Source: Nodosilinea sp. E11 (GTDB lineage: Bacteria > Cyanobacteriota > Cyanobacteriia > Phormidesmidales > Phormidesmidaceae). From it: a stretch of 64,000 nt of DNA. A program made the position numbers and the translations under genes. The stretch covers positions 4,582,001-4,646,000 of the forward strand of contig NZ_CP136520.1 of the NCBI RefSeq assembly GCF_032813545.1. Direction: 5' to 3'. Under the pieces are notes generated by a model. The model worked only from the letters and a program-made list of their open reading frames with translations, was not told the origin of the DNA and made no database searches. This document shows, piece by piece, positions 8,644 through 16,737 of this stretch (positions are counted from its first letter, which is position 1; each line of letters opens with the position of its first letter).

Positions 8644-9807
8644 ATGACCCCTGCTGCTGAACTGATTCAAAAACCGCGATCGCAGTCACCGGCTCTCTAC
8701 ATACTGTTGGCCCTAGTGGTGGTGCTCGTAGTGGGCGTGTCGGGCTTTGGTTGGCAGCAGAGTGCCTTGGCCCTGGTGGGCACTCTGTTTGGGCTGACCC
8801 TGTACCAGGCGAGTTTTGGGTTTGCCTCATCTTACCGTCACCTGCTGGTGCGGGGCGACGGTCGGGGGGTGCTGGCCCAGGTGCTGATGCTGGGGTTGGC
8901 CACGGTGCTGTTTGCGCCGCTGCTGATCAGCGGTATTGGCCGGGGGGCCGTGGCACCGGTAGCCGCTCAGGCCGTGGTGGGGGCATTTTTGTTTGGCATT
9001 GGTATGCAGCTGGGCAGCGGCTGCGCCTGCGGCACCCTCTACACCATCGGCGGCGGTAGCTCCATGATGCTGCTTACCCTGCTCACCTTTGGCACCGGGT
9101 CATTTTTAGGCACCCTGACCGACGGGGTTTGGCAGGGGTTGCCCAAAGCCGAGGCGATGTCGCTGATCGGTCTTTGGGGCTGGGGCGGCGTCATGGTGCA
9201 AGTTGCCGTGCTGGCGGCCCTGGGGCTGGGGCTGGGGCGTTGGCAGCAATCCCGCATTGCCGAAGCGGGCGATTTTTGGGTGAAACCGACCTGGCGATCG
9301 CTACTCTACGGGCCTTGGTCCCTGGTCGTTGGCGGTGTGGCCCTCGCCCTGCTCAACACCCTCACCCTGGTGCTAGCCGGGCGGCCCTGGGGGGTGACCT
9401 GGGGCTTTACCCTGTGGGCTGCTAAGCTGGCCACTCTCTTGGGCTGGAACCCGGCCTCTAGCGAGTTTTGGCAGCAGGAGGCTGTGGCCAACGTGCTCAA
9501 CGCTAGCCTGTTTGCCGATGTGACGTCGGTGATGAATTTTGGCATTGTGCTGGGGGCAGCCCTGGGGGCAGCGATCGCCGGGCAACTGACCGTGCGCAAA
9601 CCGCCGTCGCGATCGGCCATAGTCGCCGCCCTCATCGGCGGCCTACTGATGGGCTACGGAGCCTGGTTAGCCTTTGGGTGCAATGTTGGCGCTTATTTCA
9701 GTGGCATTGCCTCCACCAGCTTACATGGCTGGCTGTGGATTGCCTTTGCGCTATTGGGTACGGCGGTTGGCGTCAGGCTCAGACCCTTCTTTAAGTTGCA
9801 GAATTAA
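8644..9807 (+). CDS. YeeE/YedE-family (TsuA-like) thiosulfate transporter
   Basis: The protein of 387 residues is almost entirely hydrophobic, with about nine or ten membrane helices, and has the two-fold repeat of the YeeE/YedE family. The family hallmarks are two cysteine loops, GSGCACGTLY in the first half and AFGCNVGAYFSG in the second; in TsuA these conserved cysteines relay thiosulfate through the membrane. Transport of thiosulfate into the cytoplasm is therefore likely, although some family members serve other sulfur species. The exported rhodanese upstream and the LysR regulator and sulfite reductase downstream fit one sulfur-acquisition block. The start ATG 8644 has no strong Shine-Dalgarno. 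Confidence 0.88.
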   Translation: MTPAAELIQKPRSQSPALYILLALVVVLVVGVSGFGWQQSALALVGTLFGLTLYQASFGFASSYRHLLVRGDGRGVLAQVLMLGLATVLFAPLLISGIGRGAVAPVAAQAVVGAFLFGIGMQLGSGCACGTLYTIGGGSSMMLLTLLTFGTGSFLGTLTDGVWQGLPKAEAMSLIGLWGWGGVMVQVAVLAALGLGLGRWQQSRIAEAGDFWVKPTWRSLLYGPWSLVVGGVALALLNTLTLVLAGRPWGVTWGFTLWAAKLATLLGWNPASSEFWQQEAVANVLNASLFADVTSVMNFGIVLGAALGAAIAGQLTVRKPPSRSAIVAALIGGLLMGYGAWLAFGCNVGAYFSGIASTSLHGWLWIAFALLGTAVGVRLRPFFKLQN

Positions 9808-9903
9808 CCGGCAAAGTTAGTCATCTGTGGCCCAGCATTGGCCCCGCAACGCCTAGGCCGATGTCGTCCATGAGCGGTTTTTGCCTCTGACCTGCTGTAG
9901 GCT

Positions 9904-9926
9904 CGTACAAGCTGTATACAGTGTAC
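9904..9926. promoter_or_regulatory. Candidate LysR operator upstream of the regulator gene
   Basis: GTACAAGCTGTATACAGTGT and the next bases contain the perfect palindrome CTGTATACAG flanked by GTAC words, 23-45 bases before the LysR start codon. Dyads of this kind (T-N11-A) are usual LysR binding sites, so autoregulation is likely. This is an inference from position and symmetry only. Confidence 0.5.
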
Positions 9927-9948
9927 CTGAGCCAGACGGCGGGCGAGA

Positions 9949-10884
9949 ATGCGAGATAACCATCAAAACCAGATGAAATTGTCGCAGCTACGGATTTTAG
10001 TGGCCGTAGCTGAGCAGACCACCTTTAGCGACGCGGCCCTATACCTTGATATGTCGCAGTCGGCGGTTAGCCACAGTATTTCAGCCCTCGAAGATCACCT
10101 GGGGGTCGTGCTGTTTTCTCGGGGTCGCCACGGGGCGCGGCTAACCCCCGTCGGCAGTCGCATTGTTGGCTATGCTCGCACTATTTTGCAGCAGGCCGAA
10201 GCGATCGCCAAAGAAGCCGATTTAGCGCGGGGGCTCCAGGGAGGGCAGGTGCGAATCGCCTCCTTTCGCAGCATTGCCATTCATTTGCTGCCCGATGCGA
10301 TCGCTCAGTTTAAGCACCACTACCCCGATATTGCCGTCAACCTCAGCGAGCACGATGACTATCGCCAGGTCGAAAAAGCCCTCCGCGAGGGCCGAGCCGA
10401 CATTGGCTTTACCCTACTGCCCACCACCGACGAGTTTGACACCTGGGAAGTGTTTGAAAACGCCTACGTTGCCCTATTTCCGCCTACATTCAAACCTGCC
10501 GGCGCGCAGATTACCTGGGCAGAGCTGGCCCAGCATCCCCTAATTATGCCCCCCGCCGATCGCATCATGATGCGGGACGTTTACGAGCATATTCAGGCCT
10601 ACGGCTACCAACTCAACGTGGTTTCTGAGGTCGAAACCGACACCACCATTGTTAGCTTGGTGGCCCAGGGCCTCGGTGCCACCATTCTGCCCCGCCTGGC
10701 CGCAGAGCCGATTCCAGCCCAAGTGCAGGTGTTTGCCCTACCGGTTCCCCTAGTGCGGATGATTGGGGCCGCTGTGGTGGGAGATGCCCTTCATACCCCG
10801 GCGATCTACGCCTTTTTAGACGTGCTCAAAACCCTAGGCCATGCGATCGCGCCAGAGCCCTATAGGGCCACCGCCGTACCCTAA
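9949..10884 (+). CDS. LysR-family transcriptional regulator
   Basis: An N-terminal winged helix-turn-helix (LSQLRILVAVAEQTTFSDAA then SQSAVSHSISALEDHLGVVL) is followed by a LysR substrate-binding domain (GGQVRIASFRSIAIHLLP onwards), for 311 residues in total. It binds DNA as a tetramer and responds to a small effector. Its position directly after the thiosulfate transporter, and before sulfite reductase, suggests control of sulfur genes, comparable in role to CysB/CysR. The effector (sulfide, O-acetylserine or thiosulfate) is unknown. The true start may be ATG 9973, where the helix-turn-helix begins. A palindrome lies immediately upstream. Confidence 0.85.
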   Translation: MRDNHQNQMKLSQLRILVAVAEQTTFSDAALYLDMSQSAVSHSISALEDHLGVVLFSRGRHGARLTPVGSRIVGYARTILQQAEAIAKEADLARGLQGGQVRIASFRSIAIHLLPDAIAQFKHHYPDIAVNLSEHDDYRQVEKALREGRADIGFTLLPTTDEFDTWEVFENAYVALFPPTFKPAGAQITWAELAQHPLIMPPADRIMMRDVYEHIQAYGYQLNVVSEVETDTTIVSLVAQGLGATILPRLAAEPIPAQVQVFALPVPLVRMIGAAVVGDALHTPAIYAFLDVLKTLGHAIAPEPYRATAVP

Positions 10885-10986
10885 ATCTGCCCCCACTGCC
10901 GTTGTCTCAAAAAAAAGCCCTGCCAACCCTAAGGGAGACAGAGGCCATGTCATGTCTGGTCGAAGGTTAAATTAAAACGTTGCTAA

Positions 10987-11166
10987 CTAGACTCCTGAGC
11001 CAAACCCTTTGCTCATCTCTAGGCCAAAGCGGGCCAGTGTTTCCGGAGTCCAGGTATTGCCTGAGGCGGCAGACTGCGTAGACTGGGCGTTGACACCCCA
11101 GACATTGCCTAGCCAGCGGCTAATGCCAGTAAGTTTCTGAGTTATCCAAACCTTTAGCAGGGTCAT
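10987..11166 (-). CDS. Candidate small protein (59 aa)
   Basis: A complete frame reads MTLLKVWITQKLTGISRW at the start and ends ARFGLEMSKGFGSGV. AGAGG lies about 8 bases before the ATG (at 11166). The amphipathic N-terminus and Ser/Thr-rich middle do not match a family I know. It is the only credible gene in the 500-base gap between the LysR gene and the glutamine riboswitch, and it is divergent from the latter. I give it moderate support because start, Shine-Dalgarno and codon use look natural. Confidence 0.5.
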   Translation of the reverse strand: MTLLKVWITQKLTGISRWLGNVWGVNAQSTQSAASGNTWTPETLARFGLEMSKGFGSGV

Positions 11167-11357
11167 GGTAGGGCCTCTAGTGAGCAGAAGCTCGATATTT
11201 CGCAGTAGCTTTTGGAGCCATGAGTTAATAGTAAATAGCTCTAGATATAGCTACAAAAAGTAGCTTTCATCTAGCCATGAGTAGCTTAGATAAAAGTAAA
11301 TTCAAACTATTGCAAAGTAATACAAAAGGTATGCGACCCAGAAAGCTGCGCTAAACT

Positions 11358-11371
11358 GTAAATATAGATAC
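11358..11371 (+). promoter_or_regulatory. NtcA box overlapping the riboswitch promoter
   Basis: GTAAATATAGATAC fits the NtcA consensus GTA-N8-TAC exactly and extends to TGTA...TACA. It ends about 10 bases before the conserved 5' end of the glutamine riboswitch, so it likely overlaps the -10 region. That position is typical of NtcA repression, as reported for the gifA and gifB promoters. The twin site at 32637 has the same spacing. Confidence 0.75.
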
Positions 11372-11381
11372 AGAAAAAGAT

Positions 11382-11486
11382 GTCGTTCATCCTGTTTTTC
11401 CCTCTAGGGCACTGCTATAAAGCGCCACTAGATCACTGCCAGAGTTAGCAGGACGGAAGTAGAGACAATTCTCGAAGGAACGCGCC
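11382..11486 (+). promoter_or_regulatory. Glutamine riboswitch (glnA / Downstream-peptide class)
   Basis: The conserved blocks of the cyanobacterial glutamine aptamer are present in order: CGTTCATCC at 11384, GGACGGAAGTAG at 11451 and CTCGAAGGAACGC at 11471. CGTTC pairs with GAACG to form P1, and AGAGA/TTCTC forms the stem between the last two blocks. In this class, bound glutamine normally promotes translation of the gene downstream. Here that is a 38-residue peptide gene starting 34 bases later. The stretch between the first two blocks is longer than in the second copy at 32663, so the two may belong to different subtypes. Confidence 0.88.
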
Positions 11487-11520
11487 TCAACCACCTATGC
11501 CTTGGGAGGCGAACCTAACT

Positions 11521-11637
11521 ATGGACACTGCTCTTGTTGCCGGACTTGAAATCATCGCTGCTGTCACGGTCATGACCGTGATTGTGTGCCCCATGCTGCT
11601 ATGGGTGCTACCTAACCGCAGCAATCCCACAATTTAA
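11521..11637 (+). CDS. Glutamine-riboswitch-controlled membrane microprotein (38 aa)
   Basis: The frame starts MDTALVAGLEIIAAVTV, continues as one hydrophobic helix to about residue 30 and ends PNRSNPTI. A good ribosome binding site (GGGAGG, about 11 bases upstream) precedes ATG 11521. Short peptides directly after a glutamine riboswitch are a recognised but mostly uncharacterised class. This one is a single-span membrane peptide and does not look like the glutamine-synthetase inactivating factors IF7 or IF17, which are soluble and basic. The NtcA box upstream suggests expression when nitrogen is plentiful. A strong hairpin follows three bases after the stop codon. Confidence 0.8.
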   Translation: MDTALVAGLEIIAAVTVMTVIVCPMLLWVLPNRSNPTI

Positions 11638-11639
11638 AG

Positions 11640-11684
11640 AAAGGGTCAGGTGTGGCAGTTAGTTACCGCTGCACCTGACCCTTT
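11640..11684 (+). terminator. Hairpin after the 38-aa gene
   Basis: AAAGGGTCAGGTG and CACCTGACCCTTT form a perfect 13-base-pair stem with a 19-base loop. There is no long T run afterwards, but the stem is strong and directly follows the microgene. Confidence 0.65.
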
Positions 11685-11715
11685 GTACAATTAGCCGCTT
11701 TACAAAGCGAACGGG

Positions 11716-11752
11716 TCAAGGGGGGATGGACATAGAATCCATCCCCCCTTGA
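11716..11752. terminator. Hairpin between the convergent microgene and sir
   Basis: TCAAGGGGGGATGGA and TCCATCCCCCCTTGA form a 15-base-pair stem with a 7-base loop, eight bases from the sir stop codon. It probably terminates sir on the minus strand and may serve both directions. Confidence 0.65.
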
Positions 11753-11759
11753 TGTGTAA

Positions 11760-13697
11760 TTAGCGGATGGGCTTTTGCAGGTAGACGGCAAGGGCATCAG
11801 CCATCACCTGGGCCATCGGTCGCCCTTCTTTTTCGGCGGTGGCCTGTAACGTCATAAACAGATCGTGGGAAATGCTCAGTCGGTGGCGGCCTTCCTTCGT
11901 GTGGCGGGGAGCGTATTGATCGGCATTGTAGGTTTCGGCAAACTGCCGCAGAGCCTCAAACCCGACACGATCGCAAAAATCCCCAAAGCTTTCGCCCTTT
12001 TTGCGCCCATCGCGAAAGAACACAAACAACGGTTCTAAGGTGATCTCAAGATCGTCGTCGTGCAGCCGTTCCATATAGGTGCGGGCTAGACGCGTTTGGT
12101 TAGGCGACCCGCCCAGCCACACCTGATAAGACTCAGGGGCACTGCCCACAAAGCCTAGCTCAGCCATATAGGGGCGGGCGCAGCCGTTGGGGCAGCCCGT
12201 CATCCGCACGACAAAGTGCTCGTCTTGTAGGCCTAGCTTGGTCAGCAGGGCACGCAGCCGCCCCAGCACCGTGGGCATAATGCGCTCTGACTCGGTCACC
12301 GCCAGGCCACACAGCGGCAGGGCCGGGCAGGCCATAGCATAGCGCACCAGGGGGTCGAGGTCGGTTTCTTTGACCACACCACAGCGGTTGAGAATCGCCT
12401 GAATTTCAGCTTTGTCTTCAGGCTTGATCTCGTAGAACAGCACACTTTGGTTCGGGGTCACCAGCATGGGCAGGCTAAAGCGCTGCACAATTTCCTTCAG
12501 GGCCGTTTTAAGCTGAAGGCCCTCGCGGTTGAGAATGCGACCATTCTCAACGGGGACGCCCACAAACCAGTTGCCGTCGCCCTGCTCGTGCCAGCCGAGA
12601 TAGTCGTAGAAGGTCCACTTGGGCAGTTTTTTAAAGGGCTTGAGGGGCTTGCCCAGGTAGGTTTCGACCTGCTGACGAAAGCGCTCAACGCCCCAATCGT
12701 TGATCAGGTACTTCATGCGGGCGTGGCGGCGATTGTGGCGATCGCCGTAATCGCGCTGGGTGGCCACGATCGCTTTCATCAGCTCATAGACATCGGCCTT
12801 ATCGATGTAGCCAATTTCATCGGCGGTGCGGGCAAAGGTTTCTTCCTTGTTGTGGGTGCGGCCCAGACCGCCTCCGGCCAGCACGTTAAAGCCCTTGAGC
12901 TGACCAGCCTTATCGGTGATCACCACCAGGGTGACATCGTGGGTATAGGCATCAATGGAGTTGTCTCCAGGCACTGTCACCGCGCACTTAAACTTGCGTG
13001 GCATGTAGTGGGTACCGTAGATTGGCTCAGCATTGTTGTGCACTACGGTGCCATTGCCGTTGCGCTGGCGGGCCGCTACCACGTCGGGGTGCTCTTCTGC
13101 CGAGAGAAACTTTTCGCCATCCAGCCAAATTTCGTAGTAGGCCTCGGTCTGGGGCCGCAGCAGGTCGGCGATGTTGTTGGCATATTCCTGGGCTAACAGA
13201 TACTCAGGCCGATGCTTAAACGGAGCAGGCGGGGCCATCACGTTGCGGTTGAGGTCGCCGCAGGCTCCTAGGGTAGACCCTAAGCTGCGCACGATCGCGC
13301 CAATGCTGGCCTTGAGGTTTTGCTTGAGAATGCCGTGGAGCTGAATGCCCTGGCGAGTGGTGGCCCGCAGGGTGCCGTTGCCATACTCATCGGAGAGGCG
13401 ATCGAGGGTCAAATAGAGCTCTGGAGAAATGTACCCGCCAGGATTGCGGGTCCGCAGCATCATCTGGTAGTCCTTCTCCTGGCCCTTGGCGCGGTGATCA
13501 CGGTTGTCTTGCTGGTAAGAGCCGTGAAACTTGAGAATTTGAATCGCCGGTTCAGAGAAGTGATTGGTATCTTGCAGCAACTCGCTGGCCACCGGCTCAC
13601 GCAAAAAGTTGCTGTTCTCTTTAATCACCTCCACCTTAGATGGCGTTGGCCCAGGAGCGGCGGTATTGGGGGTCGATTTGATGGGAGTCTGAACCAT
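11760..13697 (-). CDS. sir: Ferredoxin-dependent sulfite reductase
   Basis: The 645-residue enzyme reduces sulfite to sulfide with electrons from ferredoxin, using a siroheme coupled to a [4Fe-4S] cluster. The cluster ligands are visible as C-X5-C (ACPALPLCG) and C-X3-C ([10 protein letters not shown]). Two ferrite-reductase repeats are seen, the first marked by [13 protein letters not shown]. Length and a C-terminal extension ([20 protein letters not shown]) favour sulfite reductase over the shorter nitrite reductase NirA. The start ATG 13697 ([11 protein letters not shown]) fits the family; a longer frame to 13760 adds unlikely residues. It closes the sulfur block begun at 7.2 kb, although its strand is opposite to the transporter and LysR genes. 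Confidence 0.93.
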   Translation of the reverse strand: MVQTPIKSTPNTAAPGPTPSKVEVIKENSNFLREPVASELLQDTNHFSEPAIQILKFHGSYQQDNRDHRAKGQEKDYQMMLRTRNPGGYISPELYLTLDRLSDEYGNGTLRATTRQGIQLHGILKQNLKASIGAIVRSLGSTLGACGDLNRNVMAPPAPFKHRPEYLLAQEYANNIADLLRPQTEAYYEIWLDGEKFLSAEEHPDVVAARQRNGNGTVVHNNAEPIYGTHYMPRKFKCAVTVPGDNSIDAYTHDVTLVVITDKAGQLKGFNVLAGGGLGRTHNKEETFARTADEIGYIDKADVYELMKAIVATQRDYGDRHNRRHARMKYLINDWGVERFRQQVETYLGKPLKPFKKLPKWTFYDYLGWHEQGDGNWFVGVPVENGRILNREGLQLKTALKEIVQRFSLPMLVTPNQSVLFYEIKPEDKAEIQAILNRCGVVKETDLDPLVRYAMACPALPLCGLAVTESERIMPTVLGRLRALLTKLGLQDEHFVVRMTGCPNGCARPYMAELGFVGSAPESYQVWLGGSPNQTRLARTYMERLHDDDLEITLEPLFVFFRDGRKKGESFGDFCDRVGFEALRQFAETYNADQYAPRHTKEGRHRLSISHDLFMTLQATAEKEGRPMAQVMADALAVYLQKPIR

Positions 13698-14053
13698 AGC
13701 GGCAGGCAAATAACCGTTAAAACAGAAAAATCCAGGCAATGGCACCGCGCTAGCGGCCAATTCCCTGAACGTCGGACAGCAGCATTTCCAAAGATTCTCC
13801 GGTAACCCGGTCGGGATTTCGGTGAATGCCTGCTTTCATCCTACCATCGGATCCAAAGAATCGGGCGGCTTGCCCACGGAAATTCACAGTTTCAACTGTA
13901 GGTAATTCCGGCTAGTTTGCGCAAACGTTACCGCTGCAAAGCGTTACATCGGCCCTCAATGGAATGAGTTGCCCATGGAGTCAGATCAATCGAGCCTCGG
14001 CCATCTACGATCAATTGAGTAGGATCACACTTAGGCTTTGCAGGACTCACGCC
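13698..14053. promoter_or_regulatory. Divergent spacer between sir and crr7
   Basis: About 350 bases with no gene. A direct repeat GCAAACGTTAC (13921) and GCAAAGCGTTAC (13936), with a 15-base period, could be an operator for sir or crr7. No perfect NtcA box is seen. The assignment is tentative. Confidence 0.35.
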
Positions 14054-14311
14054 ATGCCCGATGCCATTATGTACCAGGAAGATATGTTCGTTGTGCTGAT
14101 GCCTGGCCTGGCAGAAGAATTTTTGACCCCCGCAGAGCTGCTCGACCGGTTGATGGGCCTATTGGGCGATCGCCAAGACAACCTTCCCCGCGATCTCCAG
14201 CGGTTTAGTAATCTAGCCACCCAGGCCCAACACCTGCGCGACACCGGCTGCGAGCTAGAGCTAGCCCCTGGCGAAGCCATGCAGTGGTATATCGTCCGCC
14301 TCGAAAAATAA
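14054..14311 (+). CDS. CRR7-family protein (NDH-1 complex factor)
   Basis: The 85-residue product contains MYQEDMFVVLMPG, EFLTPAELLDRL, DLPRDLQRFSN, CELELAPGEAMQWY and a final VRLEK. I recognise this pattern as the chlororespiratory reduction 7 family. In plants CRR7 is needed for the NDH complex that drives cyclic electron flow; the cyanobacterial homologue is presumed to act in NDH-1 assembly or stability, though this is less studied. ATG 14054 is chosen. Upstream in-frame codons back to 13964 encode unlikely sequence, and ATG 14069 is a second option. Confidence 0.78.
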   Translation: MPDAIMYQEDMFVVLMPGLAEEFLTPAELLDRLMGLLGDRQDNLPRDLQRFSNLATQAQHLRDTGCELELAPGEAMQWYIVRLEK

Positions 14312-14391
14312 CGCGACTGGTTTTTGATTTTGGCTAGCTGCAACGCTGCGCGGCTGGCCACGGTTTGAGTAATGCAAGCACCCCAACCACC

Positions 14392-15420
14392 ATGACCCAT
14401 TCCCCTCTCCCCATTCCCACATTCTTTAAGCCCGACGCCGTCGGTGAGATCTGGCCTGTGCCCTACCAGCAGCGGGCCACCGAGGCCAAAGCCTGGGCCA
14501 CCACCCACGGCATCACCGCCGCCGCCACCGATAGTCGTCGCCTCTGCCTGCTGCTGATTGATGTGCAAAACACCTTTTGCTTGCCGGGGTTTGAGCTGTT
14601 TGTAGGCGGGCGATCGGGGGTAGGGGCCGTAGACGACAGCCGCCGCCTGGGCGAGTTTATCTACCGCAATCTGGGGCAGATCACCACTATCACCGCCACC
14701 CTCGACACCCACAGCGCCATGCAGGTGTTTCACCCCGAGTTTTGGGTTAACGCCGAGGGCGAAAATCCGCCGCCGATGACCCTAATCCACTACGACGATG
14801 TCGTGCAGGGTAAGTGGCGGGTGAATCCAGCGGTGGCCGCCAATCTAACCGTTCCTAGAGATTTACCAGAGTACGCGCTGCACTACACCAAAACCCTTGA
14901 TGACCGAGGCAAATATCCCCTCACCATCTGGCCCTACCACTCCATGCTGGGGGGCATTGGCCATGCCCTGGTGCCTGCGATCGAAGAAGCCTGCTTTTTT
15001 CACACCATCGCCCGCCAGAGCCAGACCCGCTTTGAACTCAAAGGCAGCAACCCACTGACCGAAAACTACTCAGTGCTCAGCCCCGAGGTGATGGAAGACG
15101 CCCAGGGACAGGCGATCGCCCAAAAAAACACCCCGCTGATCGAAACTCTGCTCGATTTTGACGGCCTAATTATTGCTGGTCAGGCCAAAAGCCACTGCGT
15201 CGCCTGGACGGTGGCCGATCTGCTCAGCGATATTCAAGCCACCGACCCGGCCCTGGCACAAAAGGTCTATTTGCTCGACGACTGCACTTCCCCCGTCGTC
15301 GTCCCTGGCGTGATCGATTTTACCGATCGGGCCGAATCAACCTATCAACAATTTGCCGCCGCTGGCATGCACCGAGTTCAATCCACCACGCCCCTAGCCG
15401 AATGGCCAGGTTTAGCTTAA
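14392..15420 (+). CDS. Isochorismatase-fold cysteine hydrolase
   Basis: The 342-residue protein has the cysteine-hydrolase triad of the isochorismatase/nicotinamidase superfamily: Asp in LLIDVQNTF, Lys in YTKTLDDRGKYP and Cys in AKSHCVAWTV. It is longer than a nicotinamidase (about 200 residues), because an insert between Asp and Lys holds HPEFWVNAEGENPPP. The motif WPYHSMLGGIGHAL is typical of the longer nicotinamidase-related group in cyanobacteria. The substrate is not clear; amide or imide hydrolysis is expected. The start ATG 14392 is favoured over TTG 14365. It follows crr7 by 80 bases. The protein is probably cytoplasmic. Confidence 0.82.
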   Translation: MTHSPLPIPTFFKPDAVGEIWPVPYQQRATEAKAWATTHGITAAATDSRRLCLLLIDVQNTFCLPGFELFVGGRSGVGAVDDSRRLGEFIYRNLGQITTITATLDTHSAMQVFHPEFWVNAEGENPPPMTLIHYDDVVQGKWRVNPAVAANLTVPRDLPEYALHYTKTLDDRGKYPLTIWPYHSMLGGIGHALVPAIEEACFFHTIARQSQTRFELKGSNPLTENYSVLSPEVMEDAQGQAIAQKNTPLIETLLDFDGLIIAGQAKSHCVAWTVADLLSDIQATDPALAQKVYLLDDCTSPVVVPGVIDFTDRAESTYQQFAAAGMHRVQSTTPLAEWPGLA

Positions 15421-15540
15421 AAAGACTTTTCAATAATGAATAAAAAATGAATTATGGCCATTCAGATTAGGTTGTAAATGAAAGACGGACTTCTTGCTCA
15501 TAGACTGCATCCCGAGTTTAAGTAGATAGTTGTAATTAAA

Positions 15541-15610
15541 CGTAGGATGGGCAAAGCCTTGCATGCCCATCGCTCTGATGATGGGCATGCAAGGCTTTGC
15601 CCATCCTACG
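15541..15610. repeat. Perfect palindrome, 31-bp arms
   Basis: The left arm starts CGTAGGATGGGCAAAGCCTT (15541-15571) and is matched without error by 15580-15610, with an 8-base loop between. Imperfect inverted similarity continues outwards (TGTAATTAAACG against TTTAATTGCA). Such GTAGGATGGG-type palindromes are a common repeat family in cyanobacterial spacers. The perfect arms suggest a recent copy. Confidence 0.85.
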
Positions 15611-15674
15611 AGGGGTTTATATTTAATTGCACCTTCCTACTTACAAATTCATCATTTTGACAGCTAGCTAGTCC

Positions 15675-15749
15675 GTCATTCCCGTGCAGACGGGAATCCA
15701 CAGCGGACAGCTTGCTCCCAAATGGATTCCCACGCAAGTGGGAATGACG
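15675..15749. repeat. Inverted-repeat element with ATTCCC-N8-GGGAAT ends
   Basis: CGTCATTCCC at 15675 and GGGAATGACG at 15740-15749 are outer inverted ends. Each end itself holds ATTCCC-N8-GGGAAT (15678-15697 and 15726-15745). The arrangement resembles dRS3-flanked miniature elements described in Neisseria. It has no coding capacity. Confidence 0.8.
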
Positions 15750-15910
15750 TAGGCACCTGCAAAAGTAGGATTCACCCTTGCTCATACAAGCGATACGCCT
15801 GTCCTACAGATTTTTACGTTTTATAGAGCATCGCTATAGGCATGAGCATTCTTGCCAGAAAGGCTAGGGGTTTAGACAAAATTTGCTGCCAAACAATGGT
15901 AAGGTTTTGA

Positions 15911-16033
15911 GTATTGAAGGGGAGTAGCTTTGGGCTAGCCTAGCCCAATTGTCTGAATCAACATACTGGCGATGAGCCTGGTTCAGACAGTGCATTAGAC
16001 CACAGGTCTACTCACAAGCGAGACCTTCACTAA
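15911..16033 (+). promoter_or_regulatory. yybP-ykoY manganese riboswitch
   Basis: The hallmark loop GGGGAGTAG (15919-15927) and the late loop GCGAGACC (16018-16025) are both present, and the closing stem forms between TGAAGG (15915) and CCTTCA (16024-16029). Between them GTCTGAA/TTCAGAC and TAGACC/GGTCTA form inner helices. This class binds Mn2+ and usually raises expression of manganese exporters. The gene 80 bases downstream is exactly such an exporter, which strongly supports the call. Confidence 0.85.
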
Positions 16034-16113
16034 GTCCACCACTGACGTGGGCTTGGTGGAGGCTTTTAAAGTATCCATCAGGCCTGCTCAGCCTACGCCA
16101 CCCCGGAGAGAGC

Positions 16114-16737
16114 ATGCACCCCCTGACTGGATTTACCGCTGGCTTACTACTCATCACCCTGTCTGAGCTGGGCGATAAAACCTTTTTCATCGGCATGATT
16201 TTGGCAACGCGCCACCCGCGCCGCTGGGTGTTTTTGGGCGTCACCGCCGCACTGTTTGTGATGACGGTGCTCTCGGTGGTCATTGGCCAAGTAGCCACCG
16301 TCTTGCCTCAACCCTACGTGCAGGGGCTCACCGTAGCGCTCTTTCTCGGCTTTGGCATTAAGCTGCTCTACGATGCTAGCCGTATGACCGGCGAAGGGCA
16401 TCTGGCCGAAGAACAGGCCGAAGCGCTAGAAGCCGTCGAAGAACGCGAGGCCGGGGTTACCCAGTGGTCGGTCAGAATGGTGTTGGTCGAAGCCTTTAGC
16501 CTCACCTTCGTGGCCGAATGGGGCGATCGCACCCAGTTTGCCACCATTGCCCTAGCGGCAGCTAACCACCCTGTCGGCGTGGTGCTAGGGGCAACCCTGG
16601 GTCATGCGATCTGCGCGGCGATCGCCGTCGCCTGCGGCAAACTGATCGCCGGACGCATCTCCGAGCGCTGGCTGACCACCGTAGGCGGTCTACTTTTTAT
16701 TGTCTTTGGCCTTGTCGCCGCCCTAGAGATGGTTTAG
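16114..16737 (+). CDS. mnx: GDT1/TMEM165-family Mn2+ exporter (Mnx-like)
   Basis: The 207-residue membrane protein has two homologous three-helix halves, each with the family's acidic motif (ELGDKTFF and EWGDRTQF), which bind the transported cation. In Synechocystis the homologue Mnx moves Mn2+ out of the cytoplasm into the thylakoid lumen. A loop of Glu and Ala residues (HLAEEQAEALEAVEEREAG) links the halves. The manganese riboswitch upstream indicates induction by excess Mn2+. A GGAGAG ribosome binding site precedes ATG 16114. A second membrane-protein partner, as seen in some species with split genes, is not present here. Confidence 0.92.
   Translation: MHPLTGFTAGLLLITLSELGDKTFFIGMILATRHPRRWVFLGVTAALFVMTVLSVVIGQVATVLPQPYVQGLTVALFLGFGIKLLYDASRMTGEGHLAEEQAEALEAVEEREAGVTQWSVRMVLVEAFSLTFVAEWGDRTQFATIALAAANHPVGVVLGATLGHAICAAIAVACGKLIAGRISERWLTTVGGLLFIVFGLVAALEMV

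Noticed and set aside
12447..13196. 249-codon frame opposite sir
   Set aside because: It is antisense to a well-conserved enzyme gene and exists only because of the sir codon pattern.
15541..15749. CRISPR array in the repeat-rich gap
   Set aside because: The repeats are single inverted elements of different families, not regularly spaced direct repeats.
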